The position numbers and the translations under genes are program-made. DNA of 16,199 bases from NCBI GenBank assembly GCA_016935885.1, contig JAFGQA010000318.1, positions 1 through 16,199 on the forward strand, written 5' to 3'. The number at the start of each line of letters is the position of its first letter. The first letter of the stretch is position 1. This document shows, one piece after another, positions 1-9,127 of the stretch. The notes beneath the pieces are model-generated. The model ran no database searches, had not been told where the DNA came from, and was given only the letters and a program-made list of their open reading frames with translations. Source of the DNA: Phycisphaerae bacterium (GTDB lineage Bacteria; Planctomycetota; Phycisphaerae; UBA1845; UTPLA1).

Positions 1-3000
1 GATGGTGCCGGTGGTGGTGCCACCGACCGAGCCGGTTCCGGTCTTGAGGGCGAGGGAGATGTCCGTATCCTGCGTGACGTTCGTGGCGGTGCCGACGGAG
101 TCAACGGCGTTGACGACGACATCGAAGGCGGTGCCCGCGGTTTGGCTGGCGATCGTGCTGACGGTCAGCTTCATCGCGGTGCCGACGGTGGCGGCGGTGT
201 AGGAGTAGTCGTTGTACTGCCAACTGCCGCTCATGTAGGAATTGAGCCGGACGTAGACGGTGCTTCCATCGGTGGGCAATCCGGTGACGGTGGCGGACCG
301 CGTGGTGCCGGTGGACTGGTTATAGAGGTCCCTCGCGCCGGCGCTTGTGCCGACCCAAAGGCGGTATTGCGATACGCCGGTGCCGGCGCTCCACTGGAAC
401 GTGTGGCTCGATCCGGTCAGCGAGTCGCCGTCGTTCGTTGGCGTGGTCATAACGGCAGCGGCTGACGTGAGGTCAAAGCTGTTGGAATCGGCCGCCGTCA
501 GTGTATCGCCACCGCTTGCCGTCGCCGTCAGGACGACACCTGTCTCGGCCGTGTCGTAGGTGACGCCGGAGATCGTGACGCTGTTTGTGCCGCTGGTGAT
601 CGTGCCGGAGACCGTTCCGCCGAGCGTACCGGTGCCGGTGTTCACGGACAGGGTGATCGTCGTGTTTTGTGTCACGTTTGCGGAGTTGCTGGAGCCGTCT
701 TGCGCGCTGATGGTCACGTCGAACGGAACGCCTCCGCCCTGGTCGGCGATGGTGCTGAAGGCCAGTTTGGTGGGGGTTCGCGCCTCGACGTTGAAGGCGC
801 CGGAGTCGGCAGCGGTCAGGGTGTCGCCACCGCTGGCGGTTGCCGTCAAGACGACGCCGGTTTCGGCGGTGTCGTACGTGACACCGGAGATGGTGACGCT
901 GCTGGTTCCGGAGCTGAGTGTGCCGGAGACGGTCCCGCCGAGGGTGCCGGTCCCCGTCTTCACCGTGAGCGTGACGGTGGTGTCGGCGGTCGCGTTCGAG
1001 GCTGTGCCGTACTCGTCGGTGGCGTTGATGGTGACATCGAACGAAACATCCTGGCCCTGCGTCGCGATCGTGGCGACAGCGAGGCGGTCGGCTGGTCCTG
1101 CCGAGACGTCGAAGCTGTTGGAGTCGGCGGATGTCAGGACATCCCCGCCTGTTCTGGCGGCAGTCAGGACGACGCCGGTTTCCGTTGTGTCGTAGGTGAC
1201 GCCGGAGACGGTGGCGGTGCTGGTACCGTTGGCGATCGTGCCGGTGGTGGTTCCGCCCAGTGTGCCGGTACCGGTCTTCACGGACAGTGACACGTCGGTA
1301 TCCTGCGAGACGGCGACGGCGTTACCGTAGGCGTCTGTCGATCGGACGACGACATCGAACGTCTGGCCGGCCTGCTGTGCGGCGATGGTATCGACAGCCA
1401 GGCGGTCGATCGTGTCAGCTGTCACGTCGAAGCTATTGGAATCTGCGAGTGTCAACGTGTCGCCGTCGGTGGCGGTGGCGGTGAGGACGACGCCGGCTTC
1501 AACCTTGTCGTAGGTGACGCCGGAGATGGTCGCGCTGCTGCCACCGCTGGAGATCGTGCCGGACAGCGTGCCGCCCGCGTTGCCGGTGCCTGTCTTGATG
1601 CTTAGCGTGATGGTCGTGTCGGCGGAGACGGTGGCCGTGTTGTCATAAACATCCTGCGCGGTGACGATCACGTCGAACGTCTTGTTGGCGATTTGACCGG
1701 CGATCGTGGTGACGGCCAGCTTGGTGGCGGTGGCGGCGCCGACGGTGAAACCGTTGGAATCGGCCGCGGTCAAGGTGTCGCCACCGAGGGCCGATGCCGT
1801 CAGGACGACGCCACTCTCGGCTGTGTTGTACGTGACTCCCGAGATCGTGACGGTGGATTCGCCCGGGTCGAGGACGCCGGTGATGGTACCGCCGACCGTT
1901 CCCGTGCCGGTCTTGAGCGTGATCTTGGCAAGTGTCATGGCCGAGACACCGGCGGCATGGCCGAGCGCGTCGGTCACGTTGACGGTGACGTCAAACGCGG
2001 TACCTGCGGTCTGTGTGTCGATCGTCGCGACGGCCAGCTTGTTGGCTGGTCCGGCGGCCACGTTGAAGCTGTTGGAATCGCCCGCCGTCAAGCTGTCGCC
2101 GCTGGTCCTCGTTGCGGTCAGGACGACGCCGTCTTCCATCGTGTCGTACTTGACGCCGGCGATCGTGACGCTGCTGGCGCTCCCGGTGATCGTGCCCGTC
2201 GTGGTACCGCTCGCCAAGCTGCCGGTGCCGGTGTCGACGCTGAGTTCGACGGCCGTATCGCCCGAGACGGCGGCGGCGTTGCCGTAGTCGTCGGTCGAAC
2301 GCACAACGATGCTGAACGCCACGCCGGCCTGCTGACTGCTGATGGTGTCAACGGCGAGCGTCGTTGCCCTAGCGGCCGAGACGGTGAAGCTATTGGAATC
2401 CGCCGCAGTCAGTGTATCCCCGCCGCTGGCGGTGGCGGTCAGCACGACGCCGGATTCGGCCGTGTCGTACGTCGCGCCGGAGATCGTGATGCTGCTCGTT
2501 CCCCCGGCGATCGTGCCCGTGACGGTGCCGCCGAGTGCTCCGGTCCCGGTCTTGACGGTCAGCGTCACCAGCGTGTTCGAGGTCACGTTCGAGGCGTTGC
2601 CGTATTGATCGGTCGAGGTGACCACGACGTCGAACGTCGTGCCGGCGGTCTGGCCGGCGATGGTCGCGATCGACAGGCGGTCCACGGTTCCGGCCGTGAC
2701 GTTGAAGGCGTTGGAATCGCCCGCGGTCAGGCTGTCGCCGCTGGTCCTCGATGCGGTCAGCACGACGCCGCTCTCCTCGGTGTCGTAGGTCACGCCGGAG
2801 ATCGTCACGCTGCTGCTGCCCGAGCTGATCGTGCCCGTGGTGGTCCCGCCGACGCTGCCTGTGCCAGTCTTGACGCTCAGCGAGATGCCCGTGTCCGCCG
2901 TCACGTTGGACGCGTTGCCGTACTGGTCCGTCGAATGCACGACCACGTCGAAGGTGTCACCGGCGCCTTGCGTGGTGATGGTGTCGATGGATAGCCGATC

Positions 3001-5709
3001 CGCCGGGCCGACGGAGACATCGAAGGCGTTCGACGTAGCGGTGGCGAGGATGTCGCCGCTCGTCCGGGTCGCCGCCAGGGTGATATCCGAGTCCGCGGTA
3101 TTGTAGGTCACGCCTGAAATCGTGACGGTGCTGGTTCCGCTGGTGATGGTGCCCGTCGTGGTACCGCCCAGCGTGCCCGAACCGCTGCTCAGCGACAGAC
3201 TGATCGCCGAGCTTTGCGTGACGTTGGCAGCGCTGCCAGCCGCGTCAACCGCGTTCACGACGACGTCAAATCCCACGCCGGCAGCCTGGTTCGCGAGGGT
3301 CTCGATCTCGAGCTGGGTGGCCGTCCCAGCCGAAGCTGCAATATATGTATACGCGTTGTATTGCCACGCGCCGTCGATACGCGAATTGAGACGCACGTAG
3401 ACATTACCACCGTCGGTGGGAATGCCCGTCACGTAGGCCTGCTGTGTGGTTCCTGTGGCCTGATTGTATATATCCGATCCACCGGACGTCGTGCCGACCC
3501 ACAGCCGATACTGTGTCACGTTCGCCCCGGCGTCCCAGGTGAATGTACACGTCGCCCCGGGCAACGGGTCGCCATCGCTGGCCGGATAAGTCATCTCTGC
3601 CGGGTCGTCGGCCACGGTCGCGGCGACGTACGTGTAGGCGTTGTAGTACCACGTGCTGTCAATGTAGGAGTAGAGCCGCACGTACACGCTGCTGCCGTTC
3701 GTGGGCAAACCGGTCACGGTGGCGGACTGCGTTGTTCCGGTGGACTGGTTGTAGATGTCGGTGCCACCGGATGTCGTGCCGACCCACAGCCTGTATTGCG
3801 ACACACTCGTGCCCGCATCCCACGCGAACGTGAACGAAGCACCGGTTAGCGTCGCGCCGTCGGTGGCGGGCGTCGTCATCTCGGCCTTGTCGACCGCCGT
3901 GCCGGAAGCAATGTAGGTATACTCGTTATAATACCAGGCGCTGCCGATGTATGAATTCAGTCTAACGTATACATTGCTCGCATCGGTGGGGAGACCGGTT
4001 ACCGTAGCCGATTGGGTGGTGCCGGTGGACTGGTTGTAGATGTCCGAGCCGCCGGACGTTGTGCCGACCCACAGGCGGTATTGTGTCACGCCGGTGCCGC
4101 TGTCCCATTCGAAGGTGAAGCTCGAACCCGTCAGCGTCGCCCCATCGCTAGCAGGAGTGGTCATTGCTGCCGCGGCGCCCGAGCCACCGGTAAAATCAAT
4201 GCCCCATTGATTGCCCGTCGTGGTCGTGTTGTCCGTGGAAGTGCCGGTGGAAACCGTTTGACTTGTGAAGCTGTATCCGGTCTTGGTTACGTCAATGGTA
4301 TAGGATGTGCTGGCCGGGATCTTGGCGAGGGCGTAGATGCCGTTGCTGTCGGTTGTGTCGGTGTAGGCGCCGCTGTTGGCGGAGACGGTCGCCCCGGAGA
4401 TCGCCGTGCCGCCCGAATCGGCAACACGACCACTGATGATTTCGCCGGTTCCGCTTGTGTACGTATTATAGACGCACTTGTAGACAGAATTGAATGTGTA
4501 GCTGGTCGTGGGAATGCTCGGCAGGGCGTACCAGGCGTCATCGCTGCCGGCCCAGCCGAGGTTCAGGTGGTGGTAGAGCGTCGAGCTGTTGTAGCCATAT
4601 CCGTCGCAGACGATGGCGTGGCCGCCGTCGCCCGTGATGCCCAACAAGACGGGATAACCGGCATCAAGATTGGGGTTGGCCATACTGTTTAGCGGCGTGC
4701 CGATGTTGCTCCCGCTGTTGTATCCCCGTTTCGCGTTGCTGTAGCCGAAGGTGGTTAAGAATGCATCGGCGGCGTCGAGCGTGTTCGCCGCGGACGCACT
4801 GGCCGTGTAGCTCATGTTGACCGAAACACCGGCGTCGTGGCAGAGCGCCCCAATCGCTTGGCGTTGCGTCACAGTGACGCCGCTGCTCGGAACGAGCACC
4901 ATGTCGCTCCACGAATAGGCCCCACCGGAACCGTCGCCACCGCGCAGGCTTCTGCTTGTCGGGGATCCGTCGACATAGACAGTGAAACTGGACGTCCCAA
5001 CGCCGCTCGTGGGATGCTGGTGGAACCGCATGAACTGGGCCATCGCCGTGGCGACGCAACCGCATACATAATTGCTCGGTGTGTAGTAGTTGTAACAATC
5101 CGACCCGCTGACCTGGCCCTGGCTCCACTCGCTTTGAACCAGGGGCGCGACGCGCTGATCTGAGACGCTTGACAGCCCCCCCCTATCTGGAGGATAGATG
5201 GCGTAGTCCTGCAATTGGTCCCATTTGGCTCGCGCGGCCGCCGGATCCTGCGCCGTCCCGTACAACTGCTCTATTCCATAGCTGCGCACGGCCTCGACGC
5301 GGCCGAGCATGTCCGAGCTGACGAGCGCGCCGAGCGGGTTGTCGGGGGATGGATCGTATATGCCCGAATCCGCAAAGGCGATGATCGGTTCGATCAGATC
5401 ATCCGCGGCGACGACAACGAATCCAGTTGGATTCAAGTAGACAATGTGATAGATAGGGTCTCCGTACTCGTTCGTGTAGGTGAGCACCTCGCCGATGCTC
5501 CAGCCAATGGCGGCGCCCAGAGGGCTGGCATCCGCGTTGAGCCAGCCCTGGACGACTCTGTGCGCGTCCTGGTCTGACGTTACATCCGCCTTCGATGGGA
5601 CCGGACACAAAAGCGCTGCAATAAGGAACGCCGCGGAGAGGGAGAAACTCAACGCCCGAAGAAACAAGCGTGTGCCAGAACACGGATTCTGCGCTGTACA
5701 ACCCGTCAT
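1..5709 (-). CDS. Giant secreted C10 (streptopain-like) cysteine peptidase with Fn3-like and Ig-like repeats; C-terminus outside window
   Basis: The frame stays open from an ATG at 5709 to base 1 (1903 codons) and continues beyond the window. GGAGG at 5718-5722, 8 nt before the ATG, supports the start. Residues 1-41 form a Sec signal peptide (Arg14 and Arg18, hydrophobic core about 19-35, likely cut after SKA). Residues about 46-140 resemble the SpeB-type propeptide (GFVVVAADD). The peptidase domain follows: CGCVATAMAQ places the catalytic Cys at 218, GGHAIVCDGY the catalytic His at 364, and NLGWAG the conserved Trp at 386. All match family C10, so it should be an active secreted protease. 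Residues about 422-490 look like a carboxypeptidase-regulatory domain. Fn3-like modules start near 516, 611 and 706. Nine 106-residue Ig-like units cover about 793-1747, a fourth Fn3-like module about 1754-1836, then a tenth unit is cut by the edge. Streptopain itself is about 400 residues; the long tail probably serves as a stalk or adhesive region. The substrate is unknown. Confidence 0.9.
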   Translation of the reverse strand, partial: MTGCTAQNPCSGTRLFLRALSFSLSAAFLIAALLCPVPSKADVTSDQDAHRVVQGWLNADASPLGAAIGWSIGEVLTYTNEYGDPIYHIVYLNPTGFVVVAADDLIEPIIAFADSGIYDPSPDNPLGALVSSDMLGRVEAVRSYGIEQLYGTAQDPAAARAKWDQLQDYAIYPPDRGGLSSVSDQRVAPLVQSEWSQGQVSGSDCYNYYTPSNYVCGCVATAMAQFMRFHQHPTSGVGTSSFTVYVDGSPTSRSLRGGDGSGGAYSWSDMVLVPSSGVTVTQRQAIGALCHDAGVSVNMSYTASASAANTLDAADAFLTTFGYSNAKRGYNSGSNIGTPLNSMANPNLDAGYPVLLGITGDGGHAIVCDGYGYNSSTLYHHLNLGWAGSDDAWYALPSIPTTSYTFNSVYKCVYNTYTSGTGEIISGRVADSGGTAISGATVSANSGAYTDTTDSNGIYALAKIPASTSYTIDVTKTGYSFTSQTVSTGTSTDNTTTTGNQWGIDFTGGSGAAAAMTTPASDGATLTGSSFTFEWDSGTGVTQYRLWVGTTSGGSDIYNQSTGTTQSATVTGLPTDASNVYVRLNSYIGSAWYYNEYTYIASGTAVDKAEMTTPATDGATLTGASFTFAWDAGTSVSQYRLWVGTTSGGTDIYNQSTGTTQSATVTGLPTNGSSVYVRLYSYIDSTWYYNAYTYVAATVADDPAEMTYPASDGDPLPGATCTFTWDAGANVTQYRLWVGTTSGGSDIYNQATGTTQQAYVTGIPTDGGNVYVRLNSRIDGAWQYNAYTYIAASAGTATQLEIETLANQAAGVGFDVVVNAVDAAGSAANVTQSSAISLSLSSGSGTLGGTTTGTITSGTSTVTISGVTYNTADSDITLAATRTSGDILATATSNAFDVSVGPADRLSIDTITTQGAGDTFDVVVHSTDQYGNASNVTADTGISLSVKTGTGSVGGTTTGTISSGSSSVTISGVTYDTEESGVVLTASRTSGDSLTAGDSNAFNVTAGTVDRLSIATIAGQTAGTTFDVVVTSTDQYGNASNVTSNTLVTLTVKTGTGALGGTVTGTIAGGTSSITISGATYDTAESGVVLTATASGGDTLTAADSNSFTVSAARATTLAVDTISSQQAGVAFSIVVRSTDDYGNAAAVSGDTAVELSVDTGTGSLASGTTTGTITGSASSVTIAGVKYDTMEDGVVLTATRTSGDSLTAGDSNSFNVAAGPANKLAVATIDTQTAGTAFDVTVNVTDALGHAAGVSAMTLAKITLKTGTGTVGGTITGVLDPGESTVTISGVTYNTAESGVVLTASALGGDTLTAADSNGFTVGAATATKLAVTTIAGQIANKTFDVIVTAQDVYDNTATVSADTTITLSIKTGTGNAGGTLSGTISSGGSSATISGVTYDKVEAGVVLTATATDGDTLTLADSNSFDVTADTIDRLAVDTIAAQQAGQTFDVVVRSTDAYGNAVAVSQDTDVSLSVKTGTGTLGGTTTGTIANGTSTATVSGVTYDTTETGVVLTAARTGGDVLTSADSNSFDVSAGPADRLAVATIATQGQDVSFDVTINATDEYGTASNATADTTVTLTVKTGTGTLGGTVSGTLSSGTSSVTISGVTYDTAETGVVLTATASGGDTLTAADSGAFNVEARTPTKLAFSTIADQGGGVPFDVTISAQDGSSNSANVTQNTTITLSVNTGTGTLGGTVSGTITSGTNSVTISGVTYDTAETGVVLTATASGGDTLTAADSNSFDLTSAAAVMTTPTNDGDSLTGSSHTFQWSAGTGVSQYRLWVGTSAGARDLYNQSTGTTRSATVTGLPTDGSTVYVRLNSYMSGSWQYNDYSYTAATVGTAMKLTVSTIASQTAGTAFDVVVNAVDSVGTATNVTQDTDISLALKTGTGSVGGTTTGTI
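205..450 (-). repeat. Isolated fourth Fn3-like module inside the Ig-like array
   Basis: Read on the minus strand from 450, this is MTTPTNDGDSLTGSS followed by HTFQWSAGTGVSQYRLWVGT and ending WQYNDYSYTAA. It is clearly the same module as the three at 3340-4164, yet it sits between Ig-like units 9 and 10. It interrupts the otherwise regular 318-bp array, suggesting that blocks of modules were duplicated or shuffled as units. Confidence 0.85.
470..3333 (-). repeat. Nine tandem 318-bp (106-residue) Ig-like repeat units
   Basis: Read on the minus strand, the segment repeats with a period of about 318 bp. Each unit begins near a motif such as DRLAVDTI, passes through FDVVVxSTDxYGNA, then KTGTGxLGGT and VTISGVTYDTAE, and ends near LTAADSNSF. 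The unit anchors lie near 3310, 2990, 2670, 2350, 2030, 1715, 1395, 1075 and 760. Similarity is visible in the DNA as well: variants of GACGCCGGAGATCGTGACG recur once per unit. The pattern resembles bacterial Ig-like or filamin-like beta-sandwich domains; the exact Pfam family was not determined. A partial tenth unit occupies about 1-198, separated from the ninth by an Fn3-like module. Confidence 0.9.
3340..4164 (-). repeat. Three tandem 95-residue Fn3-like modules
   Basis: Three copies begin with the Met codons at 4164, 3879 and 3594, giving a 285-bp period (95 residues). Each reads roughly MTTPASDGATLTG, then FTFxWDxGTxVxQYRLWVGT, SGGSDIYNQSTGTTQSATV, GLPTDxSxVYVRLxSYI and WYYNxYTYIA. The alternation of beta strands and the central Trp and Tyr residues fit a fibronectin-III-like or Ig-like sandwich. 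A fourth copy lies far downstream at 205-450. Confidence 0.85.
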
Positions 5710-6177
5710 GTCAGGAGCCTCCAAACATCGACCTGCCTCCCATTTGGGCTGGTCACTCGACGTCCCCGAAGCGCACGCGCCAACGATGCATTTGGCCGGC
5801 GCAAGCACGCCGAGGCGCCACGTTCTCTTTGCCAGACATCGCTTACTCGGCAAGATCGATGGACTCCGCCACTTTCGATTCCTGGTACTCCCAGCATTGA
5901 AACGGATGGCAAGCCGGGCGTTGGCCTTGCCAAGGTCCCACAATCCCCGACGTTAGACCACAAGGATGGAGATCGTAAGAAGGGGCATCGTGGCCGCGAC
6001 GTGCGGTCTCATATGGATGAACGGAGCGAAACGCGACCAGCTACTGGTAAACGCAGGGACGATAATCTCAGTCGTCCCACGGCTGGTGCCGTCGGTGCGT
6101 CCGCTAGAATTGACTGTCCCAGGTGGTTTGAGGGCCGCGTTCGCCGGGCAACGCCAGGAGCGTGCCACTGGCTTTGC
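5710..6177. other. Intergenic region, no supported gene
   Basis: This 468-bp gap separates the PDZ-protein stop from the peptidase start. Short ORFs exist on both strands (for example 5953-6168 minus, and one on the plus strand from 5966), but they overlap each other or run antisense through the PDZ gene and match no family I recognise. The only clear signal is the peptidase ribosome binding site GGAGG at 5718-5722. I saw no convincing promoter or terminator. The spacing suggests the peptidase gene has its own promoter somewhere here. Confidence 0.5.
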
Positions 6178-8196
6178 TTATGGAAGTGAATGTGTCTGCC
6201 TTCGTTCCCGCTGGCCCCACCGAACCAGGATCCGCGCGTCGTATCGACCTGGCCCCGTGTCATATCGCCACACCGTCACCGCCCTGGCCCGGCGAGACAG
6301 CGTAATGAGCTGCCGCAGCGCCAGGACGGGATCGAAACTGCCGACATCGATGCGGGGTCGTGGAGAAACGGGTATGCTCAAGACGATGGACTTGCCCTTC
6401 CGCAAGACCTGTAACTTAAGCACACGCGCGCCGCCCCGTGCACGGTACAGATCCGCCACCTCGCGTGCCGGTTGCGTCGTCGTCAGCGGTTTGCCGCCCA
6501 CACCCACGATGACGTCGCCCTTTAGCAGGAACGTTGCGGCTGGCGAATTCGGCCGCACCTCACGCACGACCGCCCCACGTTCGTTCGCGGTCTCGTTCAC
6601 CAACGCGACCCCGAATTGTCCACGGCGCTCCAAACGCTCGGCGGCCCAGGATTGCCACCACCGTCGGCTCAATGCCTCGGGATGTTCCCGCTTGGCGTAG
6701 CCCAACCAGCTTGAGAGCATCGATGAGAACACGTTGCCACGTAGGAACAGCCATTCAGCCACGATCTCGCCATCCGATTCTCGTGGCAGCAGGTCCATCA
6801 TCTCCTCGCTGCCGTTCAGTTGCGGGGCGCGACCACGAGCCGCCCGCACGATCTTCTCAACGTGCCTATTCGACGTTGAGACCATCAGTCGGCCGTCCAG
6901 CAGAGCCCAACATGGCCGCACGCCGTTCAAGAAGCTCAGCCCCGTCCGCCGCGCCAGGAGCGGACCGATCTCGATTCGGTGCAGTTCCACATCCTCAATC
7001 CGCGTCCGAACGACCGCCACCTCCTCCGTTCGCCCTCCGCGAGGCGCCGCCAGCGCGCCAAAGACACGGGCAAGAAACTCCATGATCAGATCAAGACGCT
7101 CAACATAGACCAGCCCGTCCTGCGCCTCCACCAGCGCCGTCACGGCTGGCACGGTCATACCGACCGATGAAGCCGATTGATCGAGCCCCACGACGAGCGC
7201 GTATGCCGGGCCCAACTTCGTTAGCAGGCTCTCTGATCCTCCACCGGCCTTGCTGAACGCCCCCAAAAAAAGCGTAATCAGCGGGTCTCTGTCCGCGCCC
7301 TGGCCGCCAGCCAGATGGCTTGCCAGCGTCGAGAAGTCGAAACCACCCGTCCAGGCCGCCACGGAGTCGGCCGGCAGACCCTCGATGACAGAGGCGTCCA
7401 TGCACGGCAGTCTTGCTGCGGCCGTCTGGCGATGGCCCCGGAGTTCACACCTCATCCCCGACGTCTCCACCGAGACGCCGATCAACAACCGGTTGCACCC
7501 TTCCAATGCCGTCGGGTCTCCCTCCTCCCACACCGTGTATATCAAGCAAGGATACTCCCTGGACAATCTGGATCGCAGCCCGGCAAAGTCAGATCGCGCC
7601 CTCAGCGTCGGCCCCCGCTGCCCCGACAGCAACAGCACGGTCCGCCCCCAAAGTCCGTCGGGATCCCCTGCGGGACCAAACACCAGCATCCGGTCCCGCA
7701 CCGCCAACATGATGCCCGCGGGAAGCACGTAACGGCGGACCGGTCCCTCGCTCGGCTGCGGCCTCGCCTTCCACCTCTTGAGCAGTTGCGCCTGGTCGGA
7801 CGCGTGAGCCAACTCGGCCAGCACCACGCCGTCCTGCCATCGCGCGGAACTGGCTGCGATCAGCGCCGCCCTGCGGCCCAACAAGAGTGTGATCGCTGCC
7901 TCCGGGTCCAACCCCAACAGCCCCACCGTCCTTCGTTGCCAGGGCTGCGTCGTTGTCCGGAGTGCGTCCTTCTCACTTAGTTCGCGAACAGTCCTCCAGA
8001 TGCCGAGTGTGCGGAACTGCCGCCGTATGTCCGACAGATCGTGCAATTCGACGTAGAACCCCGCGTCCCCCGGCGCAAACCTCAACCAGTCGGAGTCTCC
8101 GTCTTGCTCGTCCCCAGTAGGCTGACCCGCCACGCTTGCCGCGCAGCACAGTAGGATTGCCAGAACGCTGGCAACTCCCCTATCACAGAGCTTCAT
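6178..8196 (-). CDS. Secreted DUF3352-like protein with C-terminal PDZ domain
   Basis: This 672-residue protein starts with a Sec signal peptide (MKLCDRGVASVLAILLCC, likely cut near SVA/GQ), so it is probably periplasmic. The region around WLRFAPGDAGFYVELHDLSD, followed by a long alpha/beta stretch, resembles proteins annotated DUF3352; that match is by eye and tentative. Residues about 526-612 form a PDZ domain: FGVALVNE, then VREVRPNSPAATFLLKGDVI and VGVGGKPL, which is the usual substrate-groove and GDVI layout. No protease catalytic motif is seen, so a regulatory or scaffolding role is likelier than proteolysis. It is the third gene after the sigma and anti-sigma genes, 191 bp downstream. 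The ribosome binding site is weak (AGGA about 10 nt before the ATG). The exact function is unknown. Confidence 0.8.
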   Translation of the reverse strand: MKLCDRGVASVLAILLCCAASVAGQPTGDEQDGDSDWLRFAPGDAGFYVELHDLSDIRRQFRTLGIWRTVRELSEKDALRTTTQPWQRRTVGLLGLDPEAAITLLLGRRAALIAASSARWQDGVVLAELAHASDQAQLLKRWKARPQPSEGPVRRYVLPAGIMLAVRDRMLVFGPAGDPDGLWGRTVLLLSGQRGPTLRARSDFAGLRSRLSREYPCLIYTVWEEGDPTALEGCNRLLIGVSVETSGMRCELRGHRQTAAARLPCMDASVIEGLPADSVAAWTGGFDFSTLASHLAGGQGADRDPLITLFLGAFSKAGGGSESLLTKLGPAYALVVGLDQSASSVGMTVPAVTALVEAQDGLVYVERLDLIMEFLARVFGALAAPRGGRTEEVAVVRTRIEDVELHRIEIGPLLARRTGLSFLNGVRPCWALLDGRLMVSTSNRHVEKIVRAARGRAPQLNGSEEMMDLLPRESDGEIVAEWLFLRGNVFSSMLSSWLGYAKREHPEALSRRWWQSWAAERLERRGQFGVALVNETANERGAVVREVRPNSPAATFLLKGDVIVGVGGKPLTTTQPAREVADLYRARGGARVLKLQVLRKGKSIVLSIPVSPRPRIDVGSFDPVLALRQLITLSRRARAVTVWRYDTGPGRYDARILVRWGQRERRQTHSLP

Positions 8197-8387
8197 GAGT
8201 GCAGTCCTGGTTTCGAATCACTCAGCCGGACTTGAAAGAACAAACCGCGCAGGCCTCGCTCGATACGGCCCACGCGGTTGGATGACGCGCTCTTATTGTG
8301 CATCCTGCGTCTTCTGTGCCACGGGTGCCGAGGCCCGTGTCGACATCGCCCTTCGGGGTGGAGCCACGAAGGTCCTGTGAGGCGATC
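8197..8387. other. Intercistronic gap with two small hairpins
   Basis: The 191-bp spacer between the anti-sigma stop and the PDZ-protein start holds an inverted repeat CACGGG (8320-8325) / CCCGTG (8334-8339). It also holds CGCCC-TTCG-GGGTG at 8347-8360, a five-pair stem with a UUCG loop when read on the plus strand. On the operon's own (minus) strand only the first hairpin stays perfect. Neither is followed by a T-run, so they may attenuate or process the transcript rather than end it. An internal promoter for the PDZ gene is possible but not identified. Confidence 0.4.
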
Positions 8388-9047
8388 CTAGAATCGCACC
8401 AAGTCTTTGTCGTCTGCGTCTTCGGTTGAGTACGATTCGGGCGGATCAAGCAATCCTGTGAACGGCCCGAAGATCAACTCCTCCCAAGGTGTGATCTCTG
8501 GCGCCTTCACGTTATGCAGCCCCGCCTCGACATCCCGACGCGCTTCGTCGCCAGCAATCGTCAGGAGTTGGCTCAGGCTCGCGGCGGCCTGCTTTGTGTC
8601 GGCCATCGCCCCCAACGTCGGATTCACGACACCCTCTACACCGGAGGCTTCTACCGCCTTACCAGCGACAAGTCTCGGCGTCGTTTCGGCCGGAGGCCAG
8701 ATCAGAATACTGAAGAACAGCACCGCTGCCGCCGCCGGAAGACTGGCACTGACCGCAACGCGCCACAACCGCTGACGCCGGGCCCTCCGCGTCTCCACCG
8801 CTGATCCCCCGCCCGGCGCGCGCTTCGGGAGCATCGCCACGACCTGGCTGGCGAAGCCGGAAGGCATCGGTGGCTCGGAACGGTCCGTCCTGATGATCGT
8901 GCCGCAGGCTCGGAGCATCTCCACCTGCCGCTGGCATTCCGGACATTGCAACAGGTGCGCGTGCACCTCGGCCATCAGACTCGGTGACAACTCACCGTCG
9001 ATAAACTCGCCATGAAGCTGGCGAACGTGACGACATGTCATCAACAC
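8388..9047 (-). CDS. Anti-sigma factor, zinc-finger (ZAS/zf-HC2) membrane protein
   Basis: The N-terminal domain contains TCRHVRQLHGEFIDGEL and then HLLQCPEC, the H-x3-C-x2-C signature of zinc-binding anti-sigma domains. Such domains bind an ECF sigma factor in the cytoplasm and keep it inactive. A hydrophobic segment (AVSASLPAAAAVLFFSILIW) forms a single transmembrane helix, leaving a C-terminal part of about 100 residues on the far side of the membrane. The gene lies 80 bp downstream of the sigma gene on the same strand, so the two are very likely a cognate pair. Start choice: the frame also opens with GTG at 9056, but AGGAG (9056-9060) abuts that codon. The same AGGAG is 8 nt before GTG at 9047, preferred here; ATG at 9041 is the alternative. 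The signal sensed is unknown. Confidence 0.85.
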   Translation of the reverse strand: MLMTCRHVRQLHGEFIDGELSPSLMAEVHAHLLQCPECQRQVEMLRACGTIIRTDRSEPPMPSGFASQVVAMLPKRAPGGGSAVETRRARRQRLWRVAVSASLPAAAAVLFFSILIWPPAETTPRLVAGKAVEASGVEGVVNPTLGAMADTKQAAASLSQLLTIAGDEARRDVEAGLHNVKAPEITPWEELIFGPFTGLLDPPESYSTEDADDKDLVRF

Positions 9048-9063
9048 GATATTCACTCCTGGC

Positions 9064-9100
9064 CGTCTGCTCGTCTCAGACGACTACCAACATCGCGATG
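9064..9100. repeat. Intercistronic inverted repeats between sigma and anti-sigma genes
   Basis: CGTCTG (9064-9069) and CAGACG (9077-9082) can pair across a 7-nt loop, and CATCGCGATG at 9091-9100 is a perfect 10-bp palindrome. Both lie in the 80-bp spacer just ahead of the anti-sigma ribosome binding site, where a structure could tune the sigma to anti-sigma ratio. There is no T-tract, so a terminator is unlikely. Confidence 0.4.
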
Positions 9101-9127
9101 CTCACGCCGCGCATCGCGCGAGACCTA

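Noticed and set aside
470..3333. Regular spacing suggestive of a CRISPR or satellite array
   Set aside because: The period is 318 bp, units are coding in one frame, and variation falls as amino acid substitutions between beta-sandwich modules.
2..5163. Many plus-strand ORFs across the left third of the window, some over 400 codons
   Set aside because: They are antisense shadows of the minus-strand repeat protein. Their composition is simple and periodic, and the minus frame is continuous for 1903 codons with recognisable domains.
5604..5709. Lipoprotein signal (LLC) in the C10 peptidase leader
   Set aside because: The residue before Cys35 is Leu, not Gly, Ala or Ser, so it does not fit a lipobox; an ordinary signal peptidase site follows at SKA.
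5966..6700. Plus-strand ORF of 244 codons across the intergenic gap
   Set aside because: Its second half is antisense to the PDZ gene and it shows no recognisable domain or ribosome binding site.
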